Assembly (NCBI GenBank): GCA_022766945.1
Contig: JALEOU010000102.1
Span: 1 to 37,412, forward strand
Direction of reading: 5' to 3'
Source: Fusicatenibacter sp.
Lineage (GTDB): Bacteria > Bacillota > Clostridia > Lachnospirales > Lachnospiraceae
DNA: 37,412 bases
Shown here: positions 1 through 7,388 of the stretch, one piece after another
How positions within the stretch are numbered: the first letter of the stretch is position 1
Layout of the letters: the number at the start of each line of letters is the position of its first letter
Notes under the pieces: generated by a model
What the model was told of the DNA's origin: nothing
Database searches by the model: none
The model's input: the letters and a program-made list of their open reading frames with translations, nothing else
Made by a program: the position numbers and the translations under genes

Positions 1-125
1 ATGATTCCTTTGACTTCACGCTTCTCGCCGCTGGTCAGCTGCTTCAGCAGTGAAATCATTTCCTCAATGTCTTCTGTCTGTTTCTTCAGTTCCTTGTTTT
101 CCATTTCAACAGTTGCTGCTGCCAT
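1..125 (-). CDS. Small element protein, N-terminal part (partial)
   Basis: The gene starts with ATG at 125-123, preceded by a strong GGAGGA site (about 131-137 on the reverse strand), and runs off the left edge of the window. The visible 41 or so residues start MAAATVEMENKELKK and are highly charged and helical, then carry LLKQLTSGEKREVKG. Short proteins of this look are common next to repressors in clostridial prophages and islands, but I cannot name a function. It lies just downstream of the 144-380 gene on the same strand, so the two are probably co-transcribed from the promoter at 432-460. Confidence 0.6.
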   Translation of the reverse strand, partial: MAAATVEMENKELKKQTEDIEEMISLLKQLTSGEKREVKGI

Positions 126-143
126 GTGTCTTCCTCCTTTCTT

Positions 144-380
144 CTATGCTGTGACTGGCTCATAATCTTCGAGCAGTTCATTCAGGTTTCCTTTTCTCCA
201 ACGATGAAGTTTTCTATCTCCTGTGATGTTCTTCACTGGCTTCGGGAGCAGTTCTCCTGTCACCGAATTTCTCTCCCAGTAGAGGTACTGTTTCAGAGAG
301 TTGTGATAATGTCCATCGTTATGCACTTCTATATATTTGTTCGGGTTTCTTCGATTTCTGAAAATCTGAATCGTTGTCAC
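144..380 (-). CDS. Small basic hypothetical protein of the element
   Basis: A 78-residue protein with a GTG start, chosen because GGAGGA lies seven bases upstream. It is rich in Arg, Asn, Tyr and His (N-terminal motif IFRNRRNPNKYIEVHNDGHY; later WRKGNLNELLEDYEP). I do not recognise a named family. It is the first gene after the consensus promoter at 432-460 and points away from the repressor, the position in which early phage or island genes are held off by the repressor. A role in element maintenance or excision is only a guess from position. Confidence 0.6.
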   Translation of the reverse strand: MTTIQIFRNRRNPNKYIEVHNDGHYHNSLKQYLYWERNSVTGELLPKPVKNITGDRKLHRWRKGNLNELLEDYEPVTA

Positions 381-431
381 TGTTTGTTCCTCCTATATGA
401 TGATGTGTGTTTATCTGTGCCCTATGCCTAC

Positions 432-460
432 ATTATAGTAGCCTTTGTCTCCTTTGTCAA
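432..460 (-). promoter_or_regulatory. Consensus sigma-A promoter for the leftward element genes
   Basis: On the minus strand TTGACA (460-455) and TATAAT (437-432) are separated by exactly 17 bases: a perfect consensus for the main vegetative sigma factor. The predicted transcript starts near 425, about 45 bases before the GTG of the 144-380 gene. The -35 box lies inside one of two operator-like repeats, so the promoter is probably shut by the neighbouring repressor. Confidence 0.85.
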
Positions 461-485
461 CTCTTTTTTGTCCCCTTTGCCAACT
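444..485. repeat. Two 19-bp direct repeats, likely repressor operators
   Basis: TTTGTCTCCTTTGTCAACT at 444-462 recurs at 467-485 with two changes (17 of 19 identical) at a 23-base period, about two helical turns. The first copy covers the -35 box of the leftward promoter; the second lies between the two divergent promoters. This is the usual layout for operators of a cI/XRE-type repressor, here the product of 556-936. The repeats are seen; repressor binding is inferred. Confidence 0.7.
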
Positions 486-492
486 TTTTCGA

Positions 493-521
493 TTGACTTT
501 CTTTTTATATAGTGGTATTCT
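493..521 (+). promoter_or_regulatory. Promoter for the repressor gene
   Basis: TTGACT at 493-498 and TATTCT at 516-521 are 17 bases apart and point at the repressor gene, whose ATG is 34 bases further on. The -35 box lies eight bases from the second operator repeat, so the repressor could also control its own synthesis. Confidence 0.65.
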
Positions 522-555
522 TTTTTTAGAAACTTTTGAAAGGAAGGTGAATTCA

Positions 556-936
556 ATGACGCAAGGTGAGCGCGTGAAAGAGATTAGAACTGCTCTTTCC
601 TTGACACTTGAAAAATTCGGTGAAAAGTTAGGTGTCGGAAAGACGGCCATTTCTAAGATAGAGAAAAACGAGCGGTCCCTTACTGACCAGATGGCGAAAT
701 CTATCTGCCGTGAATACAATGTGAACTATGACTGGTTGATGGATGAAGATGGAGATATGTTCTCCGACCTGCCGCAAACTGTTCTTGATGAACTCTGTTT
801 GCAGTATGATCTTGATGACCTTGACCGTTTTATCGTCGAATTATATGTCGGTCTTCCGAAGAATGTGAGGGATGGTATAAAAGCGAAGGCAAATGAACTG
901 ATTCAGAAAAGAAGTCATCACGAAGAAAATAAATAA
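556..936 (+). CDS. XRE-family phage/element repressor
   Basis: A 126-residue DNA-binding protein. The ATG at 556 follows a GGAAGGTG ribosome site; an upstream in-frame extension is not needed. Residues 1-65 form a helix-turn-helix of the Cro/cI (XRE) type (GERVKEIRTALSLTLEKFGE, then KTAISKIEKNERSL). The linker NYDWLMDEDGDMF is typical of clostridial element repressors, and the C-terminal 50 residues are an acidic helical segment likely used for pairing. There is no LexA-type self-cleavage domain, so release from repression would need an antirepressor or protease. It faces away from the early genes across the operator pair at 444-485, the classic lysogeny-switch layout. Confidence 0.85.
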   Translation: MTQGERVKEIRTALSLTLEKFGEKLGVGKTAISKIEKNERSLTDQMAKSICREYNVNYDWLMDEDGDMFSDLPQTVLDELCLQYDLDDLDRFIVELYVGLPKNVRDGIKAKANELIQKRSHHEENK

Positions 937-964
937 GGGAACCCATTCGGATTCCCTTTTTCTC
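935..964. terminator. Bidirectional intrinsic terminator
   Basis: AAGGGAA and TTCCCTT arms around a short loop (935-958) are followed by TTTTTCTC on the plus strand; the reverse strand has an A/T-rich flank after the same stem. It overlaps the stop of the repressor gene and the end of the converging small gene at 964-1071, so it probably ends both transcripts. Confidence 0.75.
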
Positions 965-1071
965 TATTGCTGATATATGTATATGTACTTGACGAACTCG
1001 TAAATTCTTTTCAGAAGTTTTTCAGAGTTTATCTTGTTCAGCAGTTCGTTTATTTTCTGCTTCGTGTCCAC
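964..1071 (-). CDS. 35-residue element microprotein
   Basis: A GTG start at 1071 is preceded by a clear GAGGAG site eight bases upstream, better placed than the TTG start 105 bases further up (1176). The product, from DTKQKINELLNKINSEKLL to a tail of alternating Tyr and Ile (YIYIYQQ), is one long amphipathic helix. Tiny proteins with this ELLNKI...LLKRIYEFVK pattern are common beside XRE genes in clostridial prophages; no function is known to me. It converges on the repressor gene and shares its terminator. Confidence 0.5.
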   Translation of the reverse strand: MDTKQKINELLNKINSEKLLKRIYEFVKYIYIYQQ

Positions 1072-1200
1072 TTCGTCATCTCCTCTCTTCTGGTGAATCT
1101 TACCACCGGATGAGTCTGGTGTTAATACTTTTGAATCATATTTCCGTAAATACGGAAATCGTTCTGTGAACTGCAACAGATTGCAGTTCCTGTGGTATAC

Positions 1201-1398
1201 TTATTTGTATTCGGAATCATAGAGTGCACTGATCTTCGTGTCCAGTGCGATTGCTATGGCTTCCAGTTGCCGGAGTGTCGGAGATGTCTGGCCGTTCTCG
1301 ATCGTATTCAGTGTCGTTTTGCTGATTCCGGTCATTTTCTCCAACTGCTTCAGCGTTATGTTTTTTTCAGTTCTTGCCTGCCATGTTAATATTTCCAT
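1201..1398 (-). CDS. Small XRE-family transcriptional regulator
   Basis: A 65-residue protein that is little more than a helix-turn-helix. The ATG at 1398 has GGAGGA four bases upstream and is preferred over longer upstream starts. The motif order ITLKQLEKMTGISKTTLNTI, then ENGQTSPTLRQLEAIAIAL, matches the SinR/Xre fold in full (residues 10-60). It has no pairing domain, so it may act as a Cro-like second regulator opposed to the repressor at 556-936, or may control the divergent TM2-SWIM gene 83 bases away. That link is inferred from position only. Confidence 0.85.
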   Translation of the reverse strand: MEILTWQARTEKNITLKQLEKMTGISKTTLNTIENGQTSPTLRQLEAIAIALDTKISALYDSEYK

Positions 1399-1481
1399 TA
1401 TTTCCTCCTTGTGATGAATTATTGCGTATTCACCAAGAGTTCTGAATGGATGGCAAGGCAAAATGATTGCGAGGTTTGCTT

Positions 1482-1889
1482 ATGAGAAAATATGATAAAT
1501 GGATTACTTTGTTCGGAGGATGGCTCGGCATTCATCGGTATCTTTCCGGTGAGATCGGAATGGGCCTGCTGTACACTTGTACATTCGGCGGATGCTGTGT
1601 CGGATGGCTCCATGATGTATATGTTGCCTTTGTTCCTCCTGCTTCCATATGGCGGCGATGGTCTGATGTGTCAGGTGAGGCTGCTGATCTGCGGAAGCGT
1701 CGTGCTCTGAATGGTGAACTCACTCCCGTTCGCATTTACCCGGAATCGAAGAAGGCAGTCTTTGCAGGTTCTGATGGTGGAAGGTATCACACCTCTCTGA
1801 CGAAATGCACCTGCCCTGACTTCCAGAAGAGGAAGGTTCCGTGCAAGCATATGTATTATCTTGCCATGAAGTGTAATATTGACATCTAA
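1482..1889 (+). CDS. TM2-like membrane segment fused to a SWIM zinc finger
   Basis: A 135-residue protein. The ATG at 1482 follows GCGAGG at a seven-base spacing; an upstream TTG at 1467 has no better site. Residues 1-50 look like a TM2 domain (two hydrophobic stretches around GGWLGIHRY and LYTCTFGGCCVGWLHDVYVA). Residues 100-130 hold a SWIM-type zinc site: Cys109-X-Cys111, then Cys121-X-His123 (CTCPDF...PCKH). SWIM fingers bind DNA or proteins, for instance in transposases and helicases, while TM2 domains are membrane anchors, so the pairing is unusual. It lies between the regulators and the recombinase of the element. A role in excision control or in sensing at the membrane is a guess. Confidence 0.75.
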   Translation: MRKYDKWITLFGGWLGIHRYLSGEIGMGLLYTCTFGGCCVGWLHDVYVAFVPPASIWRRWSDVSGEAADLRKRRALNGELTPVRIYPESKKAVFAGSDGGRYHTSLTKCTCPDFQKRKVPCKHMYYLAMKCNIDI

Positions 1890-1895
1890 ACATAG

Positions 1896-1930
1896 AAAAA
1901 GACAGTCCCTGACAAGAACTGCCTTTCCCC
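1896..1930. terminator. Possible weak terminator after the TM2-SWIM gene
   Basis: AGACAGT and ACTGCCT arms around an 11-base loop follow the stop at 1889. The minus strand reads into TTTTTC and the plus strand into TTCCCC, so it would work better leftward. One pair is a G-U wobble. About 120 bases of A/T-rich sequence separate it from the recombinase start; I see no clear promoter there. Confidence 0.35.
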
Positions 1931-2050
1931 TGCATTCTATGCAGCGTATAGCTTCACAGAATAGCGATTCGCACCCTCTATTCTACCACGAAGTTGTGCT
2001 GCTGCATAGCTTTATTTTTTTACGCTTTTTTAGTAGAAAGAAGGTTGAAT

Positions 2051-3442
2051 ATGAATACATATTTCCATCCGCAGCCTGAACTGTTCGGACTGCGTGTTGT
2101 AAAATACATTCGTTGTTCCCATGATGGTCAGGTCCTTCATGGTGACACTCTTGAAGCGCAGGACTCTCTGCTCGACGAATTTATCAAAGTTAATCGCATG
2201 GTGTTGGTTGATACCTTCATCGACGAGGCCTTGACTGCCAGAAAGAAGTTTACTCGCCGGAAGGAATTCGTCCGTCTGCTCGATGGTGTCCGCGCTCATA
2301 ACTTCGACATGATTCTCTTCACAAAACTCGACCGCTGGTTCAGGAACATCGGAGACTATCACAAAATTCAGGAGATACTTGAAGCGAACGGAGTTCAGTG
2401 GAAGGCGATCACAGAGTCATACGATACCACCACCACGAACGGCCGTCTTCACATCAACATTCGTCTGTCCGTTGCACAGGACGAGTGCGACCGGGACAGT
2501 GACCGAATCAAAGATGTGTTCGCGTATAAACTGAAGAATAAGACATACCTCTCCGGCAGCCTGCCTCGTGGTCTGAAGCTGGACGATGAAAAGCACGTTG
2601 TTATCGACCCAGAATGGAAACAGTTTGCTCTGGATATGTTTGACCACTTTGAGCAGACGAATTCAAAGAGGGGAACTCTCCTTTACCTGAAAGAAAAATA
2701 TGGAATCTATTTGTGTTATGATACCATCGCCCGGAATCTTCGTAACCCTCTGTATAAAGGTATGTACCGCGATGACCCAGATTTCTGTGAGCGGCTTATT
2801 TCCCCTGAACGCTTTGACCGTATTCAGGAATTAGGGAAGCGCAATGTCCGGCAGCGTTATACGAATCGTACATATATATTCACGGGCCTCCTGATCTGCT
2901 CCTCTTGCAACCACTACCTTGTCGGCCAAACTACACACCGCACTCTTGCCGATGGAACTGAAAAGCATTATCCATCATATAGATGCAATCAGAGATACCA
3001 GTCGCACAGCTGTGACCGCAATCGCAGTTATCGTGAGGATTATGTTGAAGAGTATCTTCTTCAGCATATCCGTCCTGCTCTGTCTGAATATGTCGCAGAG
3101 TATGAAGTTGTCGGAACAAATCCCTCTCGCAAGAATCCTGCTGCCGAAGCTGCGAAGATACGGAACAAAATGCAGAAACTGTATGAACTGTATATGGATG
3201 ACCTGATCGACCGCGATACATACAAGAGAGATTATTCATCTTTTCAGGAAAAATTGAAAGAACTTGATTCTATCACTGCCGCGCCTTCTCGCGATCTGTC
3301 TGATCTGAAGAATCTGCTCGAACAGGATTATGAAGAGATTTACAAGACATTCTCTCCGCAAGAGAAGAATGCGTTCTGGAAATCCTTCGTGCAGTCTATT
3401 ACTGTTCACGAGGACGGAGAAATGGATATTGTTTTTTTATGA
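2051..3442 (+). CDS. Large serine recombinase (integrase) of the element
   Basis: A 463-residue site-specific recombinase that would integrate and excise the element by double-strand exchange through a serine. The ATG at 2051 follows GAAGGTTGA; the longer in-frame extension is poor in coding character. Residues 15-160 are the catalytic domain, with the nucleophile Ser23 in YIRCS, followed by KFTRRKEFVRLLDGV and FTKLDRWFRN (the conserved arginines). Next come the recombinase domain, a zinc ribbon (CSSC near residue 300, paired with two later cysteines) and a C-terminal coiled coil (KIRNKMQKLYELYMDD). The gene stop lies at the element's edge beside the attachment junction, the normal place for such an integrase. 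Confidence 0.93.
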   Translation: MNTYFHPQPELFGLRVVKYIRCSHDGQVLHGDTLEAQDSLLDEFIKVNRMVLVDTFIDEALTARKKFTRRKEFVRLLDGVRAHNFDMILFTKLDRWFRNIGDYHKIQEILEANGVQWKAITESYDTTTTNGRLHINIRLSVAQDECDRDSDRIKDVFAYKLKNKTYLSGSLPRGLKLDDEKHVVIDPEWKQFALDMFDHFEQTNSKRGTLLYLKEKYGIYLCYDTIARNLRNPLYKGMYRDDPDFCERLISPERFDRIQELGKRNVRQRYTNRTYIFTGLLICSSCNHYLVGQTTHRTLADGTEKHYPSYRCNQRYQSHSCDRNRSYREDYVEEYLLQHIRPALSEYVAEYEVVGTNPSRKNPAAEAAKIRNKMQKLYELYMDDLIDRDTYKRDYSSFQEKLKELDSITAAPSRDLSDLKNLLEQDYEEIYKTFSPQEKNAFWKSFVQSITVHEDGEMDIVFL

Positions 3443-3982
3443 TCTCGTTTTTACTAACTTTGCATTGCCTGTTGGCTCATCCGTAAAAAGCACTTTTGGC
3501 TGGTGTGCAATCGCTCTGGCAATGGCAACACGCTGCTGTTCCCCGCCGGAAAGCTCCTGAGGCAGATGATCTGCCCTCTGGGAAAGGCCGACGAGCCTGA
3601 GACATTCCATCGCCCGTTTGGTACGGTCTCCCTGGTATTTTACCATCCGAAGAGCAAAATCCACATTTTCCAGTGCATTCATCATGGGAATCAGCGCAAC
3701 GGACTGAAACACAAAACCAATTTCATAACGCCGGAGCGCGGTTCGGCTCTTTTCGTCCAGCTTGACAATGTCCCTGTCTCCGAACAGGACACTGCCCTCG
3801 GTAGGCAGATCCAGTGCACCCAGAATATTTATCAACGTGGTTTTGCCTGAGCCGGACCGGCCCCGCAGAATGGTCAGTTTTCCCCGGGGGATCTCGATAT
3901 TGATATTCTTCAGAGCCCAAAAATCTCCGCTTTTGGTCTGAAAACAGCGGCTCACATTTACCGCGGTCATAATGCTATCCAT
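3437..3982 (-). pseudogene. MacB/LolD-type ABC transporter ATPase, truncated by the element
   Basis: A 181-residue remainder of an ATPase that would normally have about 225-235 residues. Present are Walker A (GRSGSGKT), the Q-loop (FQSVAL), the signature LSGGEQQRVAIARA and Walker B (VLFTDEPT). Lost are the D-loop and H-loop, so ATP hydrolysis should fail; the last eight residues come from element DNA. The ATG at 3982 follows AAAGGAG and overlaps the stop of the upstream GH31 gene by eight bases (ATGGATAG), so translation is coupled to it. The class matches macrolide- or lipoprotein-type exporters rather than sugar importers. The permease and adaptors at 20092-26151 have no ATPase of their own and are the likely partners. 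The missing 3' end should lie beyond the left end of the element. Confidence 0.88.
3455..3475 (-). other. Attachment-site junction (element end / ABC ATPase gene)
   Basis: On the minus strand the ATPase gene reads normally through the Walker B sequence FTDEPTGN and then changes to AKLVKTRS and a stop, where the family would have LD and the D-loop. The change falls at about 3463-3464, directly after GGCAAT. This places one hybrid att site here. The exact crossover dinucleotide cannot be fixed without the other end or an empty site. Confidence 0.7.
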
Positions 3983-6900
3983 CAATTTCTCCTTTGAAGC
4001 CTACGATGTCATATGCGGTAGATGGATTGATCTTCATGATCACCCTGCCGTCTTCCTTTTCCAGATAACCTTCCTGGAAATACAGCGCTTCTTTTGACGG
4101 TACCCGGGGAAGTACTCTGCCGTTGACCGTCCATCCGCCAGACAGATTTCTATCGCCACTGATCAGGAAATAAGGTCCGACGGTTCCTCCAAAAATCCGA
4201 ATACGGCAACTCTCTTCTCCCCTCTCCAGACTGCATTGGATCCTGGCGCCGGAACGTTCAAAAATAGTCTCACAGGAGTCCTTATCCGACAGTGTTATCA
4301 AGAGCGCACCAGTCCTTGATCTGGTCATGCTTTCCCCGAACGCCAGATTTTCATTCAGATGAAGGGAAACAAAGCTGCCTTCTCTGACATAGACCGGGAT
4401 CCGATCAATCGGCACGTTTACGGCAATCTGTGAAGGTCCGGAAATGACTTCGCCGGAATTCCACAGACTGGTCCAATTTCCTGCAGGGAAATACACCGAC
4501 CGCTCTTCCGTTTCATCGGAAACAGGGGCAACCAGAAGATCCGGGCCAAAGAGATATTCGTCCCATACCGCTGCTGCGTCTTTGTTTTCGGGATAAATCA
4601 TCATCAGCGGACGCATAACCGGGATTCCGGTATTGTGTGCCTCCACTGCTGCACTCACAAGATACGGCTGCAGATTTTCCCTGAGCCATGCATAAAAACG
4701 GTAGAGCCGCACTGTAAAATCATCGTATTCCCAGGGTTCTCTCGGCTCTGTTCCGTGATACCTCATAATCGGACAGAAGGCTGCATATTCCGTCCAGCGG
4801 ATGTAGGTTTCCTGATCCGGGAAACCGTCATAACCGCCGGCATCCACACCCCAGAACGGCAATCCCGAAGCAGCAGCGGAAAGTCCTCCGGCAATCGCAT
4901 ATTTCAGACCAAGAAAGCTGGTCAGCTGATCTCCGCCGAACTGGCACGTAAAATGCTGAGAACCGGGTGCCGCACCTCTTGTGTACAGAACATGGTCATC
5001 GCCATACTTTTTCTCAAACAGTTTTCTGTAATTTTCAGCATACTGGTAGGCGTAGGCATTGTGCATTTCATCCCCGCGCCTTCCGTCATAAAACACCGCT
5101 TCATCCGGAACGATATCGCCAAAATCCACCATGCTGCCGCGGATTCCCGCATCCAGACGATCCTTCCACTGAACCTTCAGCAGCTCTTCTGCACGCGGAT
5201 GTGTAAAATCAATGTATACAGGCAACTTCTGATCCGGATCCTTCTCATTTACCGTCACCGGAAGCTGTTCTTTTTCGCAGTCCGGCAGCAGCTTTTTCGC
5301 TTGCTCCGGCGGCATATTCGGAAACTGCCAGGAAAATACTTTGAAACCATGTGCTGCACCATAAGAAACCACTTTATACAGTTCTTCTTTTTTATATTCC
5401 CCGTGGAAATCCGCGCCCGCGCCTTCGGCATAAAAGCCGGAATGAGGAATATCCAGTTCATTGAATTTCTTCATTACTGCCATCTGTTCGGCAACAATAT
5501 CCTGCATAGGTCCGCGTTTCCATCTTCCTCCGCCTCCGCCGGCCCAGGGCTCAAAAACCCATTCCGGCGGAAGAATCGGAAAACCGGTCAGTTCCGCATA
5601 AGCCGTCATGGCCTCTGTGGGGCATCCGGAAAAGAGATACACATCAAAAACCGGGCCAAGTGCTTCCACCGAGATCCGGTTCGACATCGTATTTCCTGCA
5701 TCGATCCGCAGCCGGTATGAAGAATTCACAAAGAAGCTGTAGCCGTCACTTGTATGAACCAGCGGAATGTTTTTATACGACTGATTTCCGATTGAGGCAA
5801 GGCAGCCCTCGCATGCATCCCGCTGCCAGAGGGCAACGATTTTCCCGTATTGATTTACGCTGTCAAATCGCTCCCCAAAACCATAGACAGCACGGTTTTC
5901 TGTGACAGCGAATCGGATCCGAGAGCCCGAGAAACCGTCTCTGTCAGAAACAAAGGAAAGCTCCCCGAGGTTTGCCGCCATTTTCCCATCAAGCACAAGG
6001 TCCAGCGTGTCCTGCCGGATAACCATTTTGTGCGTTCCGCTATCTATCATGAATCCCCCCTCACAGGGCTGCAATGAGAACTTTTGTATCTCTCCGTTAA
6101 AGAATCCCTTTTTGCCGCAGACAAGCCGAAATCCAAAGGAAACAGGATAGATCAGCAGGTCCTCTCTCCTTCCATTCATCTCCAGGCGCACTGTCACACA
6201 GTCTTCACTTTGGAAGATCTCTGTGATCTTCGTGATTTTGGACCACTTTTCGGCATCCTGATTGCCAAAGCTGTGATCCGCGTACCACCAGCTGCTGCAG
6301 GTCCGGAGAAATGCTATGTATTTGTCCAGCTCGCCAGCTGCCTCCTCAAACCGTTTTTCTCTCAGCCGCTCATTGACCAGACGTTTTTCCACCCAGGGAT
6401 CCACAGGTTCCCAGGGGTTTGCGATCTCCTGATTAAAGAAGAAATCAAAGCCCTCCAGTGTCAGGCCATCCTGCCATCGCTGTACAAGTGTGATTCTTTC
6501 CTCCAGTTTTTCCGGCGTGGTGGGTTCTTTGCTTTTCTGAAGAGAAAAGATGGCCTCCGCCTCTTCCCGGGACAGATTTGCAAGCACACCCGGTCTCTGC
6601 CAGTGACATACACCGGATGGCAATGTAAATACCACTGAATTTTCGATGACCGTCTTTTCTTTCTCTCCGAAGGATACTTCGATAAAGGTTTCCGGATCAT
6701 ATTCGAACCGGTCCGAGTAATTGACATTCAGATCCAACGGTGTAGGGCAGAGAATTTCGCTGGACTGATGCTTCTTCCGGTAAACCTGAAGATCAAAGAA
6801 TCCATCGTCCTCTGGCCTGCCGCCGAAAAGGGTCCATGGTATTTCAAACAGCGCATACCATCCATCCGGTGTATTTTGGACAGTCACGGTATAGTCTTCT

Positions 6901-7364
6901 TCCGAAATCAGTTGTTTTTCTCCCTGATCCTGCGGGTCTTTTCCCCCTCCCAGATAGGCTCCTTCCCCGCTGATGTAAGTCATTCCTTTTTCAACAAAGG
7001 CGCTCTTTTTCCCTGCTCTGTCCGCATAAAAAACAGCAAAGTCCCTTCTTGAAAAGTCTTTTCCGGAAAGCAGAAGCTCCGCCCGGTCTTTTCTCCTGGT
7101 ACGGAGTTCCGTGATCGTATTTTTCTGCATCACTCTGTGCGTACTTTTCTCCTCCCGGCATTCAAAGAGTACAAACAGTTTTTCTGCAGAATGCAGGAAT
7201 CTGCAGACCGTCGGTGTGACGGGAGCAGGGCTGCCGCCTGATCGGAAAAACGTATCAATCACAGCCGCATTTTTCCATTCCTCCGGACGGATCTCGTGAC
7301 CAGCTGCCGAATCCGTCCCGGGACCAAGTACCAGTGATGATACACCAAAAGTCAGTTTGCTCAT
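3975..7364 (-). CDS. Glycoside hydrolase family 31 alpha-glucosidase/transglycosylase (first copy)
   Basis: A 1129-residue enzyme acting on alpha-glucosidic bonds by a retaining mechanism. The ATG at 7364 follows GGAG. Residues 1-230 look like a CBM9/DOMON-type sugar-binding beta-sandwich (DRAELLLSG, FEIPWTLFGG, LQVYRKKHQSSE), followed by a helical linker and then the GH31 beta-sandwich and barrel (VYGFGERFD, EPWAGGGGGRW). The nucleophile is Asp747 in MVDFGD and the acid/base Asp812 in GGDQ; GVDAGG and RYHGTEPREPW are further family motifs. There is no signal peptide, so it should act in the cytoplasm. Its length exceeds plain alpha-glucosidases and is nearer to GH31 isomaltosyl- or glucosyltransferases of the cycloalternan pathway; hydrolase or transferase cannot be decided here. 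It is paralogous to 12252-15629. Confidence 0.93.
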   Translation of the reverse strand: MSKLTFGVSSLVLGPGTDSAAGHEIRPEEWKNAAVIDTFFRSGGSPAPVTPTVCRFLHSAEKLFVLFECREEKSTHRVMQKNTITELRTRRKDRAELLLSGKDFSRRDFAVFYADRAGKKSAFVEKGMTYISGEGAYLGGGKDPQDQGEKQLISEEDYTVTVQNTPDGWYALFEIPWTLFGGRPEDDGFFDLQVYRKKHQSSEILCPTPLDLNVNYSDRFEYDPETFIEVSFGEKEKTVIENSVVFTLPSGVCHWQRPGVLANLSREEAEAIFSLQKSKEPTTPEKLEERITLVQRWQDGLTLEGFDFFFNQEIANPWEPVDPWVEKRLVNERLREKRFEEAAGELDKYIAFLRTCSSWWYADHSFGNQDAEKWSKITKITEIFQSEDCVTVRLEMNGRREDLLIYPVSFGFRLVCGKKGFFNGEIQKFSLQPCEGGFMIDSGTHKMVIRQDTLDLVLDGKMAANLGELSFVSDRDGFSGSRIRFAVTENRAVYGFGERFDSVNQYGKIVALWQRDACEGCLASIGNQSYKNIPLVHTSDGYSFFVNSSYRLRIDAGNTMSNRISVEALGPVFDVYLFSGCPTEAMTAYAELTGFPILPPEWVFEPWAGGGGGRWKRGPMQDIVAEQMAVMKKFNELDIPHSGFYAEGAGADFHGEYKKEELYKVVSYGAAHGFKVFSWQFPNMPPEQAKKLLPDCEKEQLPVTVNEKDPDQKLPVYIDFTHPRAEELLKVQWKDRLDAGIRGSMVDFGDIVPDEAVFYDGRRGDEMHNAYAYQYAENYRKLFEKKYGDDHVLYTRGAAPGSQHFTCQFGGDQLTSFLGLKYAIAGGLSAAASGLPFWGVDAGGYDGFPDQETYIRWTEYAAFCPIMRYHGTEPREPWEYDDFTVRLYRFYAWLRENLQPYLVSAAVEAHNTGIPVMRPLMMIYPENKDAAAVWDEYLFGPDLLVAPVSDETEERSVYFPAGNWTSLWNSGEVISGPSQIAVNVPIDRIPVYVREGSFVSLHLNENLAFGESMTRSRTGALLITLSDKDSCETIFERSGARIQCSLERGEESCRIRIFGGTVGPYFLISGDRNLSGGWTVNGRVLPRVPSKEALYFQEGYLEKEDGRVIMKINPSTAYDIVGFKGEIDG

Positions 7365-7388
7365 CCGAATCTCCTTTCTGTGGCTGGT

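Larger units (their letters stand above)
1..3463. mobile_element. Right end of an integrated element (serine-recombinase prophage or island)
   Basis: This stretch holds a repressor-operator switch, small element-type genes and a large serine recombinase whose stop codon (3440-3442) lies within about 25 bases of the point where an ABC ATPase gene loses its family sequence. Recombinase genes of such elements normally sit next to an attachment site, and the host gene is cut just there, so the boundary is placed at about 3463. The left end is outside the window, so size and type (phage or conjugative) cannot be told. No capsid, portal or relaxase gene is visible here. Confidence 0.85.

Noticed and set aside
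4635-5720. 361-codon open frame on the plus strand
   Set aside because: It lies wholly antisense to the well-supported GH31 gene, has no ribosome site and a skewed composition.
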